Below, in pieces: positions 57,933 through 64,000 of a stretch of 64,000 bases of DNA. Origin of the DNA: Pseudoscleropodium purum (lineage: Eukaryota; Streptophyta; Bryopsida; Hypnales; Brachytheciaceae). The notes under the pieces are model-generated. The model saw only the letters and a program-made list of their open reading frames with translations, searched no databases and was not told the origin of the DNA. The stretch's first letter is position 1; each line of letters opens with the position of its first letter. The stretch is taken from the NCBI GenBank assembly GCA_963969395.1, contig OZ017796.1:21144501-21208500 (forward strand), in the 5' to 3' direction. The translations under genes were made by a program, and so were the position numbers.

Positions 57933-60896
57933 TCAGTCAGTTTTCTCAGAATCAAGCTCCACTTTCCTGTTGACCAAGTATATAGACAGAAGAGTCACAC
58001 TGGCACCCAGAAGTTGTGATCCGTTCAATTTCTCATCCAGTATCAAGTACCTGCAAAGACACGCATGCAATTAATAATCCATAAGACATCATTTACAAAG
58101 TATACGTGTTGAAGTTATAATATTAGTGTGTCGAGCAACATCAACGCACTCTGGAAGAATACAGTGTCTTGAAATTACCCGAAGAAAGCAGCGAACATCG
58201 GAGTGAGAAATGTGAGAGAGCTCAATTTGGTTAGATTTCCTGCAAGGGCAAAGGATGATAATCAGGTTAGCGAATGCTAAGCCTTCGGCAAAGAAACTTG
58301 ACAGAAGTCCACCTAGCGGCATCCGAAAACAAAGGCTCATATAGGATCATCTACGAGCGATTTATGTTAAGAATAGATCAGCACCTTTTGTGGCATTGTA
58401 AAAGAAAACACCATAGCTAATAGCACTTCCAAATAATGAAGTGTAGAAAAGTGCTCCAAAGTCACCAACACTCAGATCTTGAATGTGGCCAGTGACTGCC
58501 GGGTCTTGCTGCCACACTGATAGTGCCAACAACGGCAATCCTCCAAGAATCATGTGCTGCCAGCCACGATCACATCATTCAAGGTTCACAATCTCAAACC
58601 AAACAAAAGAATACTCAAGTACTGACTATAAATTGATAGACAACCCATATCAGACTACTCACCCAGCCAGTGGCCATAATAGGATCGGAAAATTTGGAGA
58701 CCCACCGCACCATAACAGTCCCAATAGCCATACTTTGGGCAGCGAGCAGCATCCACCACTCACCGCTGTTCCAAATTGACCAGTTTCCATCTGCAAGTGG
58801 AGCACTAGAACTACTCGATTGCAGCAAGTGTTGCGGCCAAACTATATTCTGCAACACCTCTAGAGGTACCTACAAAATTCACGAGACAACAATAAGTTCG
58901 GGAACACGACTATCCAGAGTACAACCGACTACCAAATGCGATCCTCCCTAAGAGACTATTTCATTATCCAAGTATTCACATCAAATTTTACGTTATGAAG
59001 ATGTCCTAGGATTACAGGGAAAAACGAAACTATGGAAGCACATGAGATATTATGTCCAAGGAAATAGAGGAATTTACCTCTAATAAGACCAGGCCAATAA
59101 CACCCAAACCCAACCCTACAATAGCGTCAGGTCCAAGAGATTCTCCAAATAAAAAAGTAGCTAAAACGGCGACCGTCAATGGCTGTGAATCGATGATCAC
59201 CTGTCCTATTTCACATGCGAACCGAACCCAGAAACTCATGTCAGTCAGTTATAAACTTCTGCAAACAAACTAGGTCGCAAAAGCCTCACCACAATATTTA
59301 GCAACTTTGTACAGATTGAGATCCGATAGAAAACACATCTTAGCATTGCAGGAAGGGAGTCGGTATGAAAAGGGAGGGGGGATTGAAAAGTTGTAAAGAA
59401 CAAATGCATATATAAATAACTGACACAGCATAGAATCTATGCATGTGAAGGTAAGAAAAGCTCACGCTGCCAAGGCCGGCACTGGTTCGTCGTAGGCCTT
59501 CTGCCAGAAAACCCTGTTTCATGACAAAAACGACAACAAAATGAAAGGGTTCCTATACGATAATCCATACAGACCCAATAGAGTTTGATAAAATGAGAAA
59601 CAGCAATTGAACAGAGGCCCCATAGATTTACCAAGTAAATCGACTCACACATGACTACCAAAATTCTATCGCTTGTAAGAGTCAGTTGACTTTCGTGCGT
59701 AGTTTTCTGCACATGTAATTTCTGTATGTAGCTTGATGCTTGTTCTTGCAATCAGGCCCATAAGAAATTTCAACTGAAAGGCTAGCCATGCGTTGATTGC
59801 AAAAAGGAATAGAGTAGGTCAGCTATACCTGGAAGCATGAAGCATCAACGAGTCCGAACAATGCAATGGCAAACCACGCAGAAGAACCGGAAGGCAGTTT
59901 CTTTCCTCTTGAACTGCAAAATCAAAAAGTACTCAACCCATTATAGGTGCAAGAATCGACTACATATACGGTGTTCAATATTAATATGCCTGTCGGTATG
60001 TGCTCAGTCGGTTCAAACACATACCTGGCAAATCCAACGAGCAAAGCCCCAGCAGGAATAAGCCTAGTGGCGGCAACGAACATTGGCCCGGCCTTCGGCA
60101 GAACACCCTTCATGGCCACCATAGCCGTGCCCCAGAAAAAGAAAGGAGATATCAATAGCAAGGTACTCAACACGGACTCCACTAGAGTCCCGTCCTCCTC
60201 ATTCTTGCTCATAGTACTATCCTTCGCTCTCCTTGCAACCCCATTGACATCCAAATCCGGTAACGAAACCACGCACTCCACATCTAGGCCTGTGCCTATG
60301 CAATCCAAACCGCCATTTTCGTTCTCTTGGGGGGTAATCGAAATGAGGTTTATATCAGTGCTCTTGTCGACAGGATCTGCTACTTCCTGTGATCTCTGCT
60401 TCTCACCCTCGACTGCAAATCTGGGCTTTAGGGTGGACTTCTGACCATCGAAATTCAGGCGATCTCTGCTGCATAAGAAGAGACCGGGTCGCCGTGTTTG
60501 TCTCTGAAGGGACCTGGCATTCCATTTCTCCAGCTCCTGCTACAGCAAATGTCAACCGAGATGTCAGAATAACAGAATTCATGGATTAAAAACGACCAAT
60601 TCGATAAATCTTACAGTGAAAACTATAGTCCACGTGTAGCCAAATTTGACATCACCAGAACCATTGCACGCGTAAGTAAAAAATAAGTAACAGTAATTTT
60701 TTTTTAAATCTCCACGTGACCTCCTCAAAAACTTATGGCCCAAATTTCGGCTTCTTGGTCTTTTAGAAGTTAAAACCTCTCCGAGTAGTCCAGAACAAAC
60801 GACCATAGCCGGAAATTGAGAGCAGAAGCTAAGCAAAGAAGGGCTTACCAGGCCAGACGCGAACCAGCACTTCGTTAGCTGTGCTGTCATCGCCAT
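57933..60896 (-). CDS. EamA/WAT1-related transporter, chloroplast type
   Basis: Membrane transporter of the drug/metabolite superfamily, resembling the Arabidopsis chloroplast WAT1-related protein At3g02690; substrate unknown. Nine exons, all GT-AG with matching phase: 60896-60849, 60539-60025, 59913-59829, 59513-59466, 59200-59078, 58869-58663, 58556-58385, 58239-58179, 58050-57933; 458 residues. Residues about 1-60 are basic and Ser/Arg-rich like a transit peptide (MAMTAQLTKCWFASGL, then RRPGLFLCSR). First EamA repeat: SPFFFWGTAMVAMKGVLPK, RTSAGLGSVIIDSQPLTVAVL, FLFGES. Second: GEWWMLLAAQSMAIGTVMVR, GLPLLALSV, LFGSAISYGVFFY, LTFLTPMFAAFFG, and a final helix LLGASVTLLSIYLVN. About ten membrane segments are expected. 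Exon 4 is only 48 bp. The start is the first ATG of the ATGGCGATG pair. No lesion seen. Confidence 0.93.
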
Positions 60897-61840
60897 CGCC
60901 CCACCCCGCTTCCAAATTTCCTCCAAAGCCCAAGTCCCTCCCACGCAGAGTTCCTTTCACTTGCTCACCATTTCTGGGAATTCCACAGGCACAGTGCAGA
61001 TTCTCAATCATATAATCAAGACAGTTAATTTCCTAAACCCTACTTGCTCGTCAAGCTCTGAAATCCCCCCAGTGTGTCCTCAAGCTCCACGTTCGTTGAC
61101 TACACTACGCTCGATGCAACCTGAGCCAATTCGACTCATAATTCGATCTGCGAAAATGTTTACCTGCAACTGGTGGCCGTCTAGTGGGCAGACTGCAATG
61201 CGCGAGGGCGTCATTACTCGATTTCTACACGGGAACCCGCATTTTGAATTACAAGCTCACAAACTGAACCAGAAGTTTTCCCACTTATCTTCCAGTGGAC
61301 TTTTGTAGCTTCTCTCGTCGGCTCTCTGCGTCCGTCCGTCGGGTTTCCCAGTTATCGTTCGTTGGCATGACTCGTCGAATTTTCCGAAAAAAATGGATGG
61401 ATGACAGACGATGCCATCCTGCGTGGGAAAGGATTGAGTGGAAGGCCGGTTTCCAATTGCTCTTTAACCCTGAACCCGTAAAGGACGGACGTAAAGGACG
61501 GACTGGAAACCATGGAAATCATTCCTATGGATGTCGTGGGAATCATTGGCTTAAAAAAATGCAAAAGCACGCATTGGAAGCCAAACTATTGTATAAAGAC
61601 CTCCTCTTTCCACAACAAAATTCCAAGGATGAATAGTTGCACTTATGTTTTAAACAGAAGGATTCTTTGTCATTCATCGAACACAAAACGTTTGCAACAT
61701 CATTTATGGTTAAGGGATGTGGCCCCTATGATCAATGTAGTCACCAAAACTACTTTGATTATTGAACCAATAGGTGAATTCTTCATTTCTACAATGAACA
61801 ATGAAGTTATTCATTTGACAATTTTGATCTCCAATGTCCT
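60897..61840. other. Region upstream of the transporter, with an unrecognised plus frame
   Basis: GC-rich up to about 61550, in keeping with the transporter promoter and 5' region. A plus-strand frame with its first clear ATG at about 61367 runs to a stop at 61634-61636 (TRRIFRKKWMDDRRCHPAW, later GRKGRTGNHGNHSYGCRGNH) and overlaps a second frame at 61512-61844. I recognise neither. A short GTAAAGGACGGAC duplication lies at about 61480-61502. A divergent gene is possible but not supported. Confidence 0.3.
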
Positions 61841-61844
61841 TTAA

Positions 61845-62773
61845 GCCCTAAAAGACCATTGTTCCTTTGGAGGACAAATGGGATTTCGGGCAGGTACCTA
61901 CAGGCTGAATTTTTGTCGTGATTTTTTTATACTTTTTTTGAAGATAGAAAAACTGATAAGCTTTATGAAAGTATAATTTTTTTCACAATCGGTGCCCGGG
62001 AACAATAGTTATGACCAAATAAGCTCAAACGAGGGGACAAGGGGCAATCCAGGCAGTAAAAAAAATTTTGCAAAAATTTGAATTTTCTTTTTAAATATTT
62101 TTTGTCATAGATTGTATTTTTGTCTATCTGAAAAGATTTGATTCATTTCATTTGGATTTGTCATGAGAAAGCTATGGACATTCTTGTTTTTCGGGTAGGT
62201 AGAGCATCTTCTTGAAAAAAATGACTTGTAGGATTAATTTCTAAATGCAATTTTTCAAATTTTTCAAATTTTTTTATTTTTCATGTTTTATTTTACTTGA
62301 TAGAACAATCTCACTATTGGAATTAGTGCATTTTAATTCCATCTAAAATATATGAATATTCTAGATTTTCCTTCTATCTCATACCTACTTCTACTTAACA
62401 ATTTTTTAAAGAATGAAAATTAAGTTTTTTTGAATTTTTTTTTCTCTAGACTCTCAACTCAATTTTCCACTATAAAGATTTAAAGCTCAAAACTCTATAG
62501 TGCAAAAAAATTTAGTTAAAAATGTTCAAACTCAAAAAATCCAGTCCTGCAATGTATTGAAAAACTTGTTTTTTCCACTTTAAATGCAAATATCTTTGCA
62601 ATTTGTGTAGTGAAAAAGTTCTAAAATTTTTTCCACACTTTTTGATACTAGTGAGGTGTAAGATCCTATGGTTAGATGTGAAACTAAAACAATTACATTT
62701 TTTTTTACTCTTTGCTATAGAAATGGCAGTTTTAGTGTTTTTTGGCAGAAAAAAGGCCTCGGTCCTTTAGGAG
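61845..62773. mobile_element. TTAA-flanked element 3 (929 bp), non-coding
   Basis: TTAA occurs at both ends (61841-61844 and 62774-62777). The left terminus reads GCCCTAAAAGACC and the reverse complement of the right terminus reads CTCCTAAAGGACC, ten of thirteen identical. No protein is encoded. Its right end is repeated, inverted, at 45543-45760, which confirms that the terminus is a real repeat boundary. Confidence 0.7.
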
Positions 62774-62777
62774 TTAA

Positions 62778-64000
62778 GGGTTATTGTCACAACCAAAGGA
62801 AATCAATTCTATAAAGTTGTATGACAACATGGTGGAGCATTTAACATTTAAATGTTGACAAGGACATTTGGCATCCAATAGATGACAAGGAATTCTTGTA
62901 ATAGGATAGAAGTTCAACTATTCATCCATGGAATTTTGTTGTCAAAAGAAAAGGTCTCCTATAATAGCTTGCCTTTTAATGAGTGCTTTTGCAATTTTTT
63001 AAGCCAAAAATTCACACAGTAATAGAAACTAATGATTTATGCGGACATCCCTTTGTCCTTTAAGGACTAGAAAATGACATGAGAAGTATTTGAAGTTGTG
63101 ATAGTGAAGGGGTAGCATAAATTTTTTTGGCCTCCATTCATGTCACTCATGTGGTGATAGCTTGGAAGATAAGACACCATCTTGTACTGTTTTTATCTTT
63201 ATTTTTTGGTTTGTGTTTCACAATTTACTATAATAAAAAAATAATTGGAAAATTTCCCTCCCTCACATGGATGGGTTTGGCAAAATGTGGTTTAGGTACT
63301 TCTCATGTAATTAAATAAATAAAAAATAAAAAATAAAAAAAATTTGTTGCAAAGGCCTGATTAAGACTAGTTTTTTTGTAATAGATTGACAAAAAAAAAT
63401 ACTTTGGAAGGGAGTGGACTAGAATTTTTTTCATAGAGTTTTTCTTGGGGGGTTTGATTTGAGCTCCATGGTGTTAGGGGTTTTGAAAAATTGAACACAC
63501 TGTAAATTTCTTCCTTCAAAGTACTTTCACAAGGAAAAAACATCTAATTGTTGAGAGGATCAAAATGGATCAAAATAATTCAAGTATACCTTCAATCTCA
63601 TACCTCTACCATTCTTAGGGCTATTTAATTCTACAAATAGAGCCCTCAAAAAGCCCAATAATGTTTGTACATTTTGAAAAATCAACTAATTGGGAGAATA
63701 AATGTCACTTCAAAATAAATGGATGCTACAACAAAAGAATGAATGGAACACTTCAAGAATTATATATGATATTTTACACTTAAAAAAGTTCACAATTCAC
63801 ACGTGTACGCACAATTTTTTCTTCTACTACAAAACAATTTACTCTATTTTCTAGTCCTTCCAATCTTATAACCCTAAAAGGGTGGGATCTATCACTAAAG
63901 TACTTTGCCTAAAGTGATTTGATTTTTGGACCAATAGGTGTATTCTATATTTTTGCAATAATTTCTCAAGTCATCCATTGGCTACTTTTGAGTCTTCATA
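62778..64000. other. AT-rich spacer to the window end
   Basis: No gene recognised. GTCCTTTAAGGAC, a palindrome resembling two abutting ends of the TTAA family, lies at about 63055-63068. Confidence 0.45.

Noticed and set aside
1..64000. Retrotransposon coding sequence, CRISPR arrays, rRNA genes
   Set aside because: None was recognised on either strand; the repeats present are DNA-transposon-like or tandem.

Overview
This is a land-plant nuclear window, very AT-rich between genes. The plant origin is supported by a chloroplast-type WAT1/EamA transporter whose sequence closely resembles the Arabidopsis At3g02690 family, a plant-type linker histone H1, GT-AG introns with phases that match across every junction I could place, plant hAT (DUF659) transposon sequence and a short run of TTTAGGG-like telomeric units. 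Introns are short (about 70-640 bp). I cannot name the species; the gene-poor, repeat-rich spacing with compact introns would fit a non-angiosperm, but that is inference.

Only three genes look intact. (1) 11760-17999, minus: a multi-exon SEN1/UPF1-like superfamily 1 helicase with a plant domain at its N-terminus and an Arg/His/Ser-rich tail; its 3' end beyond 11760 is unresolved. (2) 34590-35724, minus: a two-exon histone H1 of 304 aa with a TATA box upstream. (3) 57933-60896, minus: a nine-exon, 458-aa EamA/WAT1-related chloroplast transporter. These genes do not form a pathway; they are separate islands about 15-20 kb apart, each raised in GC compared with its surroundings.

The rest is transposon debris and decayed genes. 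An hAT transposon (about 47.9-52.2 kb) carries a long transposase frame with an unusual acidic/basic C-terminal extension, broken only by three TAG codons. A small non-autonomous relative with a perfect 8-bp target duplication (53778-54023) sits inside a CACTA-like element with subterminal GCAACTA motifs (53449-54590), which itself seems to sit in a TTAA-flanked element ending at 54693. Three complete short elements (24290-25264, 27697-28783, 61845-62773) have TTAA at both ends and related CCCCT(A/C)AAGG-like inverted termini; one has a TA-flanked MITE nested in it. I consider this TTAA family the most interesting system here. Other repeats are two copies of a foldback element with CACTA-like ends (about 40-1155 and 8191-9318), a 2.1-kb element with roughly 400-bp inverted repeats next to the H1 promoter (36383-38495), and paired cassettes with a 13-bp minisatellite (25.6-27.5 kb). 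A coiled-coil gene copy at 29222-30660 is a pseudogene with three in-frame stops and a frameshift.

No reverse transcriptase, gag, integrase, rRNA, convincing tRNA or CRISPR sequence was seen.
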